Shown: piece after piece, positions 1-5,137 of the stretch | Position numbering within the stretch: position 1 is the stretch's first letter | How the letters are laid out: each line of letters begins with the position of its first letter | Source of the DNA: an uncultured Brevundimonas sp. | GTDB taxonomy: Bacteria > Pseudomonadota > Alphaproteobacteria > Caulobacterales > Caulobacteraceae | Length of the DNA stretch: 5,137 nt | Reading direction: 5' to 3' | Assembly: GCA_946885435.1 (NCBI GenBank) | Contig: CAMPGL010000146.1 | Span: forward strand, 1 to 5,137 | Program-made: the position numbers and the translations under genes | The notes under the pieces: model-generated | Database searches by the model: none | Seen by the model: the letters and a program-made list of their open reading frames with translations, nothing else | What the model was told of the DNA's origin: nothing

Positions 1-165
1 GTCCAGCGCCGTGTTCGGGCGGGCGTCGGCGAAGAACTCGGGCGGATAGACCAGCACGCCGTCGGCGCGTTCGGTCGGGACGACGGGCGGCGCTTCCTGG
101 GCCTGGACGGCGGTGGCGGCGAGCAGGGCGGCTGCGCCGGCGGCGCAGAGAAGACGAAGGCGCAT
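1..165 (-). CDS. Probable TonB-dependent receptor-like outer membrane protein, N-terminal 55 codons only
   Basis: This is the start of an exported protein whose remainder lies beyond the left edge. Residues 1-22 form a typical signal peptide: a basic start (MRLRLL), an Ala/Leu-rich core, and a likely signal peptidase I site after AVQA, before Gln23. The mature part begins with a short Pro/Val linker and then the stretch VLVYPPEFFADARPNTALD (residues 37-55). I recognise this as the opening of plug-domain proteins in Caulobacter-type TonB-dependent receptors, where it is usually followed by a MV-RLPGF-like segment that would fall outside the window. The ATG is supported by an AGGAG ribosome site at 176-180, nine bases upstream. 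The role would be uptake of a ligand across the outer membrane using TonB energy; the ligand cannot be guessed. The export signal is certain from the sequence. The family call is from memory of related N-termini and rests on about 20 residues, so another plug-like outer membrane protein is possible. Confidence 0.6.
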   Translation of the reverse strand, partial: MRLRLLCAAGAAALLAATAVQAQEAPPVVPTERADGVLVYPPEFFADARPNTALD

Positions 166-211
166 GTGAACGGAACTCCTGAGTGCCGGGAGACCGTGGC
201 GGCCTAGGTCG

Positions 212-226
212 GTAACCTCCAGTTAC
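212..226. repeat. Perfect inverted repeat GTAAC-5-GTTAC, possible operator
   Basis: The arms are GTAAC at 212-216 and GTTAC at 222-226, separated by CTCCA. The repeat lies in the gap between tldD and the receptor gene and overlaps the candidate -10 box of the receptor promoter. The size and shape suit a dimeric repressor such as a TetR- or GntR-type protein, but no specific regulator can be named. A 5-base arm pair can occur by chance. Confidence 0.35.
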
Positions 227-251
227 AAGGCTGAAAGGTGCATTAAATCAA
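222..251 (-). promoter_or_regulatory. Candidate promoter for the left-edge receptor gene
   Basis: On the minus strand a TTGATT box (246-251) is followed after 18 bases by TGTAAC (222-227). Each matches four of six bases of the standard -35 and -10 boxes. Transcription would begin near 215, about 50 bases before the ATG. The -10 box overlaps one arm of the inverted repeat at 212-226, as expected if a repressor binds there. The box matches are modest, so this is only a candidate. Confidence 0.3.
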
Positions 252-258
252 CGACATG

Positions 259-274
259 ATTACGGAGCGGTAAT
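259..274. repeat. Perfect inverted repeat ATTAC-6-GTAAT
   Basis: The arms are ATTAC at 259-263 and GTAAT at 270-274, around GGAGCG. The repeat lies just upstream of the candidate receptor promoter and 15 bases after the tldD stop codon. Its arms share the core TTAC/GTAA with the repeat at 212-226, so the two could be a pair of sites for one protein. It could also form a weak hairpin at the end of the tldD transcript, but no run of U follows, so it is not called a terminator. Confidence 0.3.
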
Positions 275-288
275 GTTCCGGTCTTTTT

Positions 289-1719
289 CTAGACCGCGGT
301 GCCGCCCACGGTCAGGCCGCCGATCTTGAGCGACGGCTGGCCGATGCCGACCGGAACGCCCTGGCCGGCCTTGCCGCAGACGCCGACGCCGGGGTCAAAG
401 GCGAAGTCGTCGCCGATCATGCTGATCTTCGTCAGGGCGGTGGCGCCGTCGCCGATCAGGGTCGCGCCCTTGACCGGGGCGGTGATCTTGCCGTTCTCGA
501 TCAGATAGGCCTCGGTGCACTGGAAGACGAACTTGCCGTTGGTGATGTCCACCTGGCCGCCGCCGAAGTTCACGGCGTAGAGGCCACGACTGGTCGAGGC
601 GATCATGTCCTCGAGCTTGTCCTTCCCACCTTCCATGAAGGTGTTCGTCATGCGCGGCATCGGGATGTGGGCGAAGGACTGACGGCGCCCGTTGCCGGTG
701 GCGGACAGACCCATCAGCCGCGCGCTCATCCGGTCGTGCATCATGCCGACCATGATCCCGTCTTCGATGAGGACGTTGCGCTGGGTCGGCGTGCCCTCGT
801 CGTCGAAGCTGAGAGAGCCCCGGCGCCCGGCGATGGAGCCGTCATCGACGACGGTGACACCCGGGGCGGCGACGCGCTTGCCCATCTTGCCCGAAAAGAC
901 CGAGGTTCCCTTGCGGTGGAAGTCGCCTTCGAAGCCGTGGCCGACCGCCTCGTGCAGCAGCACGCCGGGCCAGCCTGGGCCGAGCACCACGTCCATCTCG
1001 CCGGCCGGGCAGGGGATGGCGTCGAGGTTGACCAGGGCCTGGCGCAGGGCCTCGTCGATCTGGCCTTGCCAGCGGTCGGGCGCGATCCAGGTCTCGAATC
1101 CAGCGCGGCCGCCGGCGCCCGCCGAGGCGCTCTCGCGCTTGCCGTCGCGCTCGACGGTGACCGACACGTTCACGCGGACCAGGGGCCGCACGTCGCGCAG
1201 CCGCTGGCCGTCGCCGCGCAGGATTTCGATGGCGCGGCGCTCGCCGGCGATGGAGGCCGAGACCTGGACCACGCGCGGGTCCCGGGCGCGGGCGTAGGCG
1301 TCGATCTCCTGCAGCAGCGCGATCTTGTCGGAGAAGGCGGGCGAGGCGAGCGGATCGTCCTCGCCGTAGAGCCGCTGGTTGGTGGCAACCGGCGATTCGG
1401 CGGCGCGGGTCGAGCGGCCCTGCTTGGCCAGCGCAGCGGCGTCCGCGGCGCGCTGGATGGCCGCCTCGGAAATCTCGTTGGAGTGGGCGTAGCCGGCGGT
1501 CTCTCCGGAGACGACGCGCAGACCGAAGCCTTCGGTCGCGTCATAGGCCGCCGATTTGAGCCGGCCGTCGTCGAACAGCAGGGACTCGGACTCGGAGCGT
1601 TCCAGGAACAGCTCGCCGTCGTCGGCGCCGGAGAGGGCGTCCTGCAGTACGCCGAGCGCACGTTCGGGCTCGACGCCGGCGGTCTCGAGGATGGGCGGAG
1701 GCGAAACGGGGAGGGTCAT
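289..1719 (-). CDS. tldD: TldD, zinc metalloprotease subunit of the TldD/TldE complex
   Basis: TldD pairs with TldE (PmbA) in the cytoplasm to form a heterodimeric zinc protease that degrades unfolded peptides. In enterobacteria it trims the microcin B17 leader peptide and degrades the antitoxin CcdA. The protein has 476 residues, against about 480 in E. coli. The zinc motif HEAVGH is at residues 256-261, with Glu257 as the catalytic base, and Cys448 in the GVCGKAGQ segment is the expected third metal ligand. Other family blocks are present, including FSGKMG (275-280), DDEGTPTQ (306-313), NFGGGQVDIT (384-393) and the terminal LTVGGTA. Nothing is missing. The only in-frame start is the ATG at 1719, because a TAA lies nine bases upstream and no ATG or GTG follows soon. 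An AGGAGG sits only one base before this ATG, which is abnormally close. The gene begins 49 bases after the DUF2807 gene and may be cotranscribed with it. TldE is not in the window. Confidence 0.97.
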   Translation of the reverse strand: MTLPVSPPPILETAGVEPERALGVLQDALSGADDGELFLERSESESLLFDDGRLKSAAYDATEGFGLRVVSGETAGYAHSNEISEAAIQRAADAAALAKQGRSTRAAESPVATNQRLYGEDDPLASPAFSDKIALLQEIDAYARARDPRVVQVSASIAGERRAIEILRGDGQRLRDVRPLVRVNVSVTVERDGKRESASAGAGGRAGFETWIAPDRWQGQIDEALRQALVNLDAIPCPAGEMDVVLGPGWPGVLLHEAVGHGFEGDFHRKGTSVFSGKMGKRVAAPGVTVVDDGSIAGRRGSLSFDDEGTPTQRNVLIEDGIMVGMMHDRMSARLMGLSATGNGRRQSFAHIPMPRMTNTFMEGGKDKLEDMIASTSRGLYAVNFGGGQVDITNGKFVFQCTEAYLIENGKITAPVKGATLIGDGATALTKISMIGDDFAFDPGVGVCGKAGQGVPVGIGQPSLKIGGLTVGGTAV

Positions 1720-1725
1720 GCCTCC

Positions 1726-1754
1726 TAGTTAGGGGCTCTCACCCCCGCCGTCAT
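1726..1754 (-). promoter_or_regulatory. Candidate tldD promoter giving a leaderless transcript
   Basis: Read on the minus strand, ATGACGG (1748-1754) resembles the Caulobacter housekeeping -35 consensus TTGACGS with one mismatch. After 14 bases CCTAACTA (1726-1733) partly matches the -10 consensus GCTANAWC, five of eight positions counting the free one. The predicted first base would be at or next to the A of the tldD ATG, seven bases further on. The consensus is quoted from memory and the -10 match is partial. The alternative is read-through from the upstream operon. Confidence 0.3.
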
Positions 1755-1768
1755 CTCAGAAGCTTTCT

Positions 1769-2530
1769 TCAGGCGTCCGGCTGGTCTTCGCCGGCGACCG
1801 TGACGTCGCCCGATCCGTTGATCTGGGTGTTGAGGTTGGCAGGCCGACGCAGCAGGTCCACGTCGCCGGAGCCATTGATGGTCACATCCGCCGATTCCGT
1901 GGGCGAGAGCTCCGCCTCGCCCGAGCCGCTGATATCGACGGTCGCGGCGCGGACCGCGAGATCGGAGAGATAGGCTTCGCCCGAGCCGCGGATGCCGACG
2001 GCCAGCTGATCGGCCCGACCGGCGGCGACCACATCGCCCGATCCGCGGACGTTCACCTCCAGCGCGTCGAGATCGAGCGACTGGAGGTCCAGGTCGCCCG
2101 AGCCCTCGATGGTGAAGCGGGACACGTCCGGTGCGGTGATCTGCACGCGAATGCGGGTGTCGTCACCGACGAACCCCATCGTGCCTCGGGGCAAATAGCC
2201 GGGCTCGAAGTCGAGGCGGCCGTCGGCGAGGGTGATGCGATCCACGACATTGTCCGGGCCGTTGATCTCGACCGAGACCGCATCGCCCTGGACGAAGGTG
2301 ACGTCGGCGGGGATGGAGACGACGAGGTGGTCGCCGCCGGTCCATTCCAGCTGGCGGGTCACCCGGGGGCCCGTGGGCTCCAGGCGCTCGCCGCCGTGAC
2401 CGTCGGACAGAACCGTCCAGTTCCAGCCGTTGCGGACGAGATCAGGACCGCCGAGCGCGGCGGCGCCGGCGAAGCAGGCCAGCATCAGCACGAAGCCGGC
2501 GCCGGCGATGATGAGCAGGGTGCGGACCAT
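1769..2530 (-). CDS. Exported head-GIN / DUF2807-type beta-repeat protein
   Basis: The protein has 253 residues. Residues 4-27 form one hydrophobic segment, either a signal peptide or an N-terminal anchor, so the rest should lie outside the inner membrane. A beta-rich region (about 58-140, with IPADVTFVQG and VEINGPDNVVDRI) is followed by six evenly spaced units containing G-S-G-D or G-S-G-E at residues 143, 163, 182, 202, 220 and 239, with steps of 18-20 residues. This is the pattern of the DUF2807 (putative auto-transporter adhesin, head GIN) family, related in architecture to DUF4097, which folds as stacked beta strands. No enzyme motif is visible and the molecular role is unknown. The ATG is one base after the stop of the DUF1700 gene, with GGGAG at 2540-2544 nine bases upstream, so translation is probably coupled. 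Cys19 sits in the hydrophobic core but is a poor lipobox. The family assignment is strong and the function is open. Confidence 0.85.
   Translation of the reverse strand: MVRTLLIIAGAGFVLMLACFAGAAALGGPDLVRNGWNWTVLSDGHGGERLEPTGPRVTRQLEWTGGDHLVVSIPADVTFVQGDAVSVEINGPDNVVDRITLADGRLDFEPGYLPRGTMGFVGDDTRIRVQITAPDVSRFTIEGSGDLDLQSLDLDALEVNVRGSGDVVAAGRADQLAVGIRGSGEAYLSDLAVRAATVDISGSGEAELSPTESADVTINGSGDVDLLRRPANLNTQINGSGDVTVAGEDQPDA
1805..2104 (-). repeat. Six degenerate 54-60 base coding repeats (GSGD/E rungs)
   Basis: Within the DUF2807 gene, six copies of a unit encoding (I/V)-x-GSG-(D/E) recur. The GSG(D/E) codons lie at 2093-2104, 2033-2044, 1976-1987, 1916-1927, 1862-1873 and 1805-1816. At DNA level each copy keeps a near-identical 12-base core (plus strand forms such as GTCGCCCGATCC and CTCGCCCGAGCC), while the sequence between cores has diverged. 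The first, second, fifth and sixth copies end in Asp and the third and fourth in Glu. This suggests repeated internal duplication of one beta-rung. Confidence 0.85.
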
Positions 2531-2531
2531 C

Positions 2532-3113
2532 TCAGACTTCTCCCGAGGACTGGGCGGATTGCAGGGCGGGCTTCAGCAGCCGGTAGTGGAGGCGGCCGAA
2601 CCAGACGAGGAAGTTGAACAGCCAGACCGACAGCACGGCGGTGATCGCGCCCATGGTGACGCCCATGGCCATGACGCCGAGGCCGGCCAGGATGGCGGTG
2701 AAGGGCCCCCCCGGCGGTTCGGCGAACGGACCGGCCACGAAGACCACGCCGCCGCCGAAGAAGACGGCGATGGAGGCTCCGAACACCGCGAACAGCGCGC
2801 TGATCACCCCGACCAGCAGCGGCAGGAGGAACAGGATGTCGATGGCGCCCAGGCCCAGCAGGGCGACCAGGGCGGCGACGGCGTTGGACGGCGTCTTCTC
2901 GGCCTCCCAGCGCGCCAGGCCGGCCTCGGCCTTGACCTCGCGGGCGAGCCGCTCGGGATTGCCCAGCGCCTGGGCGATCTCGGCGTCGTCACGGCCGGCG
3001 GCGGAGGCTTCCACGAAGTGGGCCTCATGGTCGGCGACGATCTCGTCGATGGTTTCGGGCGGCAGGCCTTTGAGTCCCCGGCGCAGCCGGGTGAGGAACT
3101 CGGCGCGGGTCAT
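2532..3113 (-). CDS. DUF1700/HAAS-type integral membrane protein
   Basis: The protein has 193 residues. Residues 1-62 match the soluble HAAS/DUF1700 helical domain, with the hallmark pattern M-x-x-x-EFL-x-x-L, then L-P-P-E, then D-x-x-I-A-x-ALG-x-P-x-x-LAREV. It is followed by about four hydrophobic segments (roughly 78-98, 100-130, 137-155 and 156-174) and a short basic tail. Family members are typically encoded next to PadR regulators and are thought to act as inner-membrane signalling or sensor partners; the biochemical activity is not established. The start is placed at 3113 because AAGGAG (3121-3126) lies seven bases upstream and because the family domain begins exactly at MTRAEFL. The open frame extends 22 codons further back, but that part is Arg/His-rich and lies inside padR. 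The ATG overlaps the padR stop as ATGA, a classic coupled arrangement. Only one base separates the stop codon from the next gene. Confidence 0.87.
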   Translation of the reverse strand: MTRAEFLTRLRRGLKGLPPETIDEIVADHEAHFVEASAAGRDDAEIAQALGNPERLAREVKAEAGLARWEAEKTPSNAVAALVALLGLGAIDILFLLPLLVGVISALFAVFGASIAVFFGGGVVFVAGPFAEPPGGPFTAILAGLGVMAMGVTMGAITAVLSVWLFNFLVWFGRLHYRLLKPALQSAQSSGEV

Positions 3114-3454
3114 GCGCGGTCTCCTTGGGGGGCGGGAACGGTGATGATGGCGTCCACGGCGCGGGCGAACTCCGTCCACTCGGCCTTCTGAGACTCATAG
3201 GCCCGACGGCCGGCGTCGGTGATCTTATAGTATTTGCGCGAGGGGCCCGACGGCGACTCGACCAGATAGGTCTCGACGAGTCCTTCGGACTGCATGCGGC
3301 GCATCAGGGGGTAGATGGTGCCTTCGCCCATGCCGATGTCGCGGGCCAGCCGGCTGGCGATCTCGTAGGCGTAGTTGTCCTCGGCCGAGAGGAGGGCGAG
3401 CACGCATAGGCCCAGAACCCCCTTTTTCAGCTGAATTTCTATGGCTTCCGGCAT
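3110..3454 (-). CDS. PadR-family winged-helix transcriptional regulator
   Basis: The 114-residue protein is the usual size for a short PadR (subfamily 2) regulator. It has the winged-helix core with YAYEIASRL (about 28-36), the recognition-helix signature GEGTIYPLMRRMQSEGLV (43-60) and the wing GPSRKYYKIT (70-79), followed by a dimerisation helix. PadR proteins are dimeric DNA-binding repressors that often control their own operon. The start at 3454 is chosen because GGAG (3461-3464) lies six bases upstream and because the family begins near MPEAIEIQLKKG. An ATG four codons earlier (3466) has no good ribosome site; it overlaps the GGAG used by the chosen start. The gene is first in a coupled set with the DUF1700 and DUF2807 genes, which it probably regulates. 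The inducing signal is unknown. No effector domain is visible beyond the winged helix and the C-terminal helix. Confidence 0.92.
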   Translation of the reverse strand: MPEAIEIQLKKGVLGLCVLALLSAEDNYAYEIASRLARDIGMGEGTIYPLMRRMQSEGLVETYLVESPSGPSRKYYKITDAGRRAYESQKAEWTEFARAVDAIITVPAPQGDRA

Positions 3455-3490
3455 TCCGGTCTCCATTCGGCGATGTGCCTGTCGAAGCCC

Positions 3491-3519
3491 AATATCTGTT
3501 ATCGCAAGGTAGCTGTCAA
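3491..3519 (-). promoter_or_regulatory. Promoter of the padR operon
   Basis: On the minus strand a perfect TTGACA box (3514-3519) is followed after exactly 17 bases by GATATT (3491-3496), four of six matches to the -10 box. Transcription should start near 3484, about 30 bases before the padR ATG at 3454. The spacer and -10 box contain a direct repeat GATA-ACA-GATA, a possible contact site for autoregulation, although no canonical PadR palindrome (ATGT-8-ACAT type) is present. The stretch is clearly more AT-rich than its surroundings. Confidence 0.6.
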
Positions 3520-3544
3520 TACGCTCTCTTCGGGCCTGTGCGGC

Positions 3545-3562
3545 GACCGTCGGTCCACGGTC
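3545..3562. repeat. Inverted repeat GACCGT-6-ACGGTC with an overlapping GACCG-1-CGGTC
   Basis: The arms GACCGT (3545-3550) and ACGGTC (3557-3562) are perfect and flank CGGTCC. The left arm also pairs with CGGTC at 3551-3555, giving two mutually exclusive pairings. The site lies between the padR promoter and the candidate coxB promoter, where it could be an operator for either. Its function is unproven, and short GC-rich palindromes are common at this base composition. Confidence 0.35.
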
Positions 3563-3572
3563 CTGCTTCCGC

Positions 3573-3601
3573 TTGGCAAGCGCGAGGCGACCCGATATGT
3601 C
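3573..3601 (+). promoter_or_regulatory. Weak candidate promoter for coxB
   Basis: TTGGCA (3573-3578) matches five of six bases of the -35 box. After 17 bases comes TATGTC (3596-3601), a poor -10 box with three matches. It would give a leader of roughly 90 bases before the coxB start at 3699. It is the best-looking pair seen on the plus strand in the gap, but the -10 box is weak and the true promoter may use another factor. Confidence 0.25.
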
Positions 3602-3623
3602 ACCGCCCACTAAGCCAACGCCC

Positions 3624-3655
3624 CGGCCTTGGCCGTCCGGCCGTGCGCCGGTCGG
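3624..3655 (+). other. GC-rich overlapping hairpins in the probable coxB leader
   Basis: Several complementary blocks sit side by side: CGGCC (3624-3628), GGCCG (3631-3635), CGGCC (3638-3642) and CCGG (3648-3651). GGCCG can pair with the block on either side, so the RNA could fold in more than one way. No riboswitch family is recognised and no run of T follows, so neither a terminator nor a known riboswitch is called. Confidence 0.3.
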
Positions 3656-3698
3656 GCGAGGGGGGACTTCCGGGCCGCACGACATGAGGATTTTTGGA

Positions 3699-4685
3699 AT
3701 GGGGATGCGCAAGCGGGCCTTGGGCCTCGCCGCACTCGCCGCGACGACGCTGACGGCCGGAGCGGCCGCGGCCGCCGTGGGTCAGCCGACGCCTGGCGCG
3801 ATCGGCCTGCAGGAGGCCTTCTCGCCCCTGAAGCATGAGGCGCACTTCTTCCACAACGTGATCCTGCTGCCGATCATCACGGCGATCACGCTGCTGGTGC
3901 TCGGCCTGCTGCTGTGGGTGATCGTCCGCTACAACAAGCGCGCGAACCCGACCCCGGCGACCTGGAGCCACAACACCCTGGTCGAGGTCATCTGGACGGT
4001 CATCCCGGTGCTCGTCCTCATGTTCATCTCGATTTTCTCGTTCGGCCTGCTGTTCCGCTACAACGACATGCCGGACCCGGACGTGACCGTGAAGGTGACG
4101 GGCTACCAGTGGAACTGGGGCTACGAGTATCCGGACTACGGCGTGCCCGAGTACATCTCGAACCTCCTGCCGGAGGCCGAGGCCCGCGGCCAGGGGGTGC
4201 CCTACCTGCTCGCCGCCGATGAGCCGATGGTCGTTCCCGTCGGCCAGACCGTCCGCCTGATCGTCACGGGCGCCGACGTGATTCACGCCGTGGGCCTGCC
4301 GGCCTTCGGCCTGAAGGTCGACGCCGTCCCGGGCCGGGTCAACGAGACCTGGTTCCGCGCCGAGCGCACGGGCGTCTTCTACGGCCAGTGCTCGGAGCTG
4401 TGCGGCATCAACCACGCCTACATGCCGCTGCAGATCAATGTGGTCACCCAGGCCGAGTTCGAAGCCTGGGTCGCGGGACGCGGCGGGTCGATGACCTTCG
4501 CCGCCGACCAGGCCGCCGAGGCCGCCGCCGCCGAGAGCGCCGCCCAGGCCGCATCCGCGGAGGCCGCCGCCGATCCGGCCGGCACCGAAGCCGAGACCAC
4601 CGCGCCGGCCGTCGGCACGGAAGAGGTCGCCCAACCCGGACTCCCCACCGCCCCGGCCGCGCCCGCCGCGCCGGCGGCCCAGTAG
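3699..4685 (+). CDS. coxB: Cytochrome c oxidase subunit II (aa3-type), CuA protein
   Basis: Subunit II takes electrons from cytochrome c through its periplasmic CuA centre and passes them to heme a in subunit I. The 328-residue protein has an N-terminal signal sequence (MGMRKRALGLAALAATTL, then an Ala-rich end), two membrane helices (about 50-77 and 94-119) and a cupredoxin domain. All CuA ligands are present: His196 in DVIHAVGLPAFG, then Cys231, Glu233, Cys235, His239 and Met242 in QCSELCGINHAYM. YQWNWGY (136-142) contains the aromatic electron-entry Trp, probably Trp138. After the domain comes a low-complexity Ala/Glu/Pro tail of about 60 residues (267-328) that the core enzyme does not need. 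The ATG at 3699 is chosen because GAGGA (3686-3690) lies eight bases upstream. ATGs at 3684 and 3705 are alternatives, and all three keep the signal sequence. coxA follows 19 bases after the stop. No cytochrome c domain is fused, so this is the CuA-only form. Confidence 0.96.
   Translation: MGMRKRALGLAALAATTLTAGAAAAAVGQPTPGAIGLQEAFSPLKHEAHFFHNVILLPIITAITLLVLGLLLWVIVRYNKRANPTPATWSHNTLVEVIWTVIPVLVLMFISIFSFGLLFRYNDMPDPDVTVKVTGYQWNWGYEYPDYGVPEYISNLLPEAEARGQGVPYLLAADEPMVVPVGQTVRLIVTGADVIHAVGLPAFGLKVDAVPGRVNETWFRAERTGVFYGQCSELCGINHAYMPLQINVVTQAEFEAWVAGRGGSMTFAADQAAEAAAAESAAQAASAEAAADPAGTEAETTAPAVGTEEVAQPGLPTAPAAPAAPAAQ
4505..4682 (+). repeat. Low-complexity Ala/Glu/Pro coding tract at the CoxB C-terminus
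   Basis: The last 60 or so codons of coxB are built mainly from GCC/GCG alanine codons with interspersed Glu, Ser, Thr and Pro, ending in short PAAPAAPAA-like repeats. The reading frame is open and ends at TAG 4683-4685. The tract should lie in the periplasm after the CuA domain. It probably forms a disordered or helical tail of unknown role. Such GC-rich repeats are prone to length change. Confidence 0.7.
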
Positions 4686-4698
4686 ACTTCGAGGCTAG

Positions 4699-5137
<439 letters not shown>

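Larger units (their letters stand above)
3455..3698. other. Divergent intergenic region between padR and coxB
   Basis: This 244-base gap separates the minus-strand padR operon from the plus-strand coxB-coxA operon. Its padR-proximal half is AT-richer and contains the padR promoter. The coxB-proximal half is very GC-rich, with inverted repeats at 3545-3562 and 3624-3655 and a poor promoter candidate. Open frames run through it from both genes, but their translations are Arg/Pro-rich and lack family similarity, so the gap is judged non-coding. Confidence 0.7.

Noticed and set aside
279..296. CGGTCT-6-AGACCG hairpin at the tldD stop as a terminator
   Set aside because: The hairpin overlaps the TAG stop codon and the last codons of tldD, and on the transcribed strand no U-run follows it.
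1583..1600. Two adjacent GACTC sites as a CcrM methylation cluster
   Set aside because: They encode repeated Glu-Ser codons inside tldD, and such sites over the window are not noticeably clustered at promoters.
667..1728. 353-codon open frame on the plus strand opposite tldD
   Set aside because: It is the GC-rich antisense shadow of tldD. Its translation is Gly/Ala/Arg/Asp-rich with no family motif, whereas the minus strand encodes a full-length TldD with all its motifs.
2459..2530. Lipoprotein signal around Cys19 of the DUF2807 protein
   Set aside because: The residues before the Cys (M-L-A) fit the lipobox poorly and the hydrophobic stretch continues past the Cys, so an ordinary signal peptide or anchor is more likely.
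2430..3191. 253-codon plus-strand open frame across the DUF2807, DUF1700 and padR genes
   Set aside because: It spans three well-supported opposite-strand genes and encodes low-complexity Gly/Asp/Gln/Arg-rich sequence, as expected from antisense reading of GC-rich codons.
3573..3698. Upstream extension of coxB (starts at 3573, 3597 or 3684)
   Set aside because: The first two would bury the signal sequence behind a Pro/Arg-rich segment. The ATG at 3699 has the best-placed GAGGA. The start at 3684 cannot be wholly excluded.
3455..3712. Upstream extension of padR to 3712
   Set aside because: The extra 86 residues are not PadR-like, they cross the perfect TTGACA promoter, and a good ribosome site marks the start at 3454.
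3600..4634. 344-codon minus-strand open frame opposite coxB
   Set aside because: It is antisense to a complete coxB with conserved CuA ligands. The translation is His/Arg/Asp/Gly-rich without recognisable domains.

Overview
The window is GC-rich DNA with dense gene packing. It looks like an alphaproteobacterial chromosome, most likely from the Caulobacteraceae (Caulobacter, Brevundimonas or Phenylobacterium type). The pointers are an aa3-type oxidase coxB-coxA pair close to the Rhodobacter/Paracoccus form, a TonB-receptor-like N-terminus of a style common in that family, and one promoter candidate resembling the Caulobacter housekeeping-sigma consensus. The genus is an inference; the alphaproteobacterial placement is firmer.

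The left two-thirds is read on the minus strand. In order of transcription it holds a PadR-type repressor (3454 to 3110), a DUF1700/HAAS-type membrane protein (3113 to 2532), an exported head-GIN/DUF2807 beta-repeat protein (2530 to 1769), the metalloprotease TldD (1719 to 289), and the N-terminus of a probable TonB-dependent receptor (165 to the left edge). The first three genes are packed as one translationally coupled unit, with a 4-base ATGA overlap followed by a 1-base gap. A promoter with a perfect TTGACA box lies in front of padR. tldD follows after 49 bases and may be read through, but it also has a promoter candidate placed so that its transcript would be leaderless. A 123-base gap carrying two inverted repeats separates tldD from the receptor gene.

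The right third is read on the plus strand. It holds coxB (3699 to 4685), encoding cytochrome c oxidase subunit II with an intact CuA site, and 19 bases later the first 144 codons of coxA/ctaD, subunit I. The visible part of CoxA carries one heme a ligand and the D-channel entry residues. The 244-base divergent region between padR and coxB holds the padR promoter, a weaker coxB promoter candidate and several GC-rich inverted repeats.

Functionally there are two blocks. One is a respiratory terminal-oxidase operon. The other is a small regulator/membrane-sensor/exported-protein module of the PadR-DUF1700-DUF2807 type whose signal is unknown, followed by tldD. The module is the least understood part of the window. 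Its organisation is known in outline from other bacteria, so it is not claimed here as a wholly new system. No RNA genes, mobile elements, CRISPR arrays or convincing terminators were seen.
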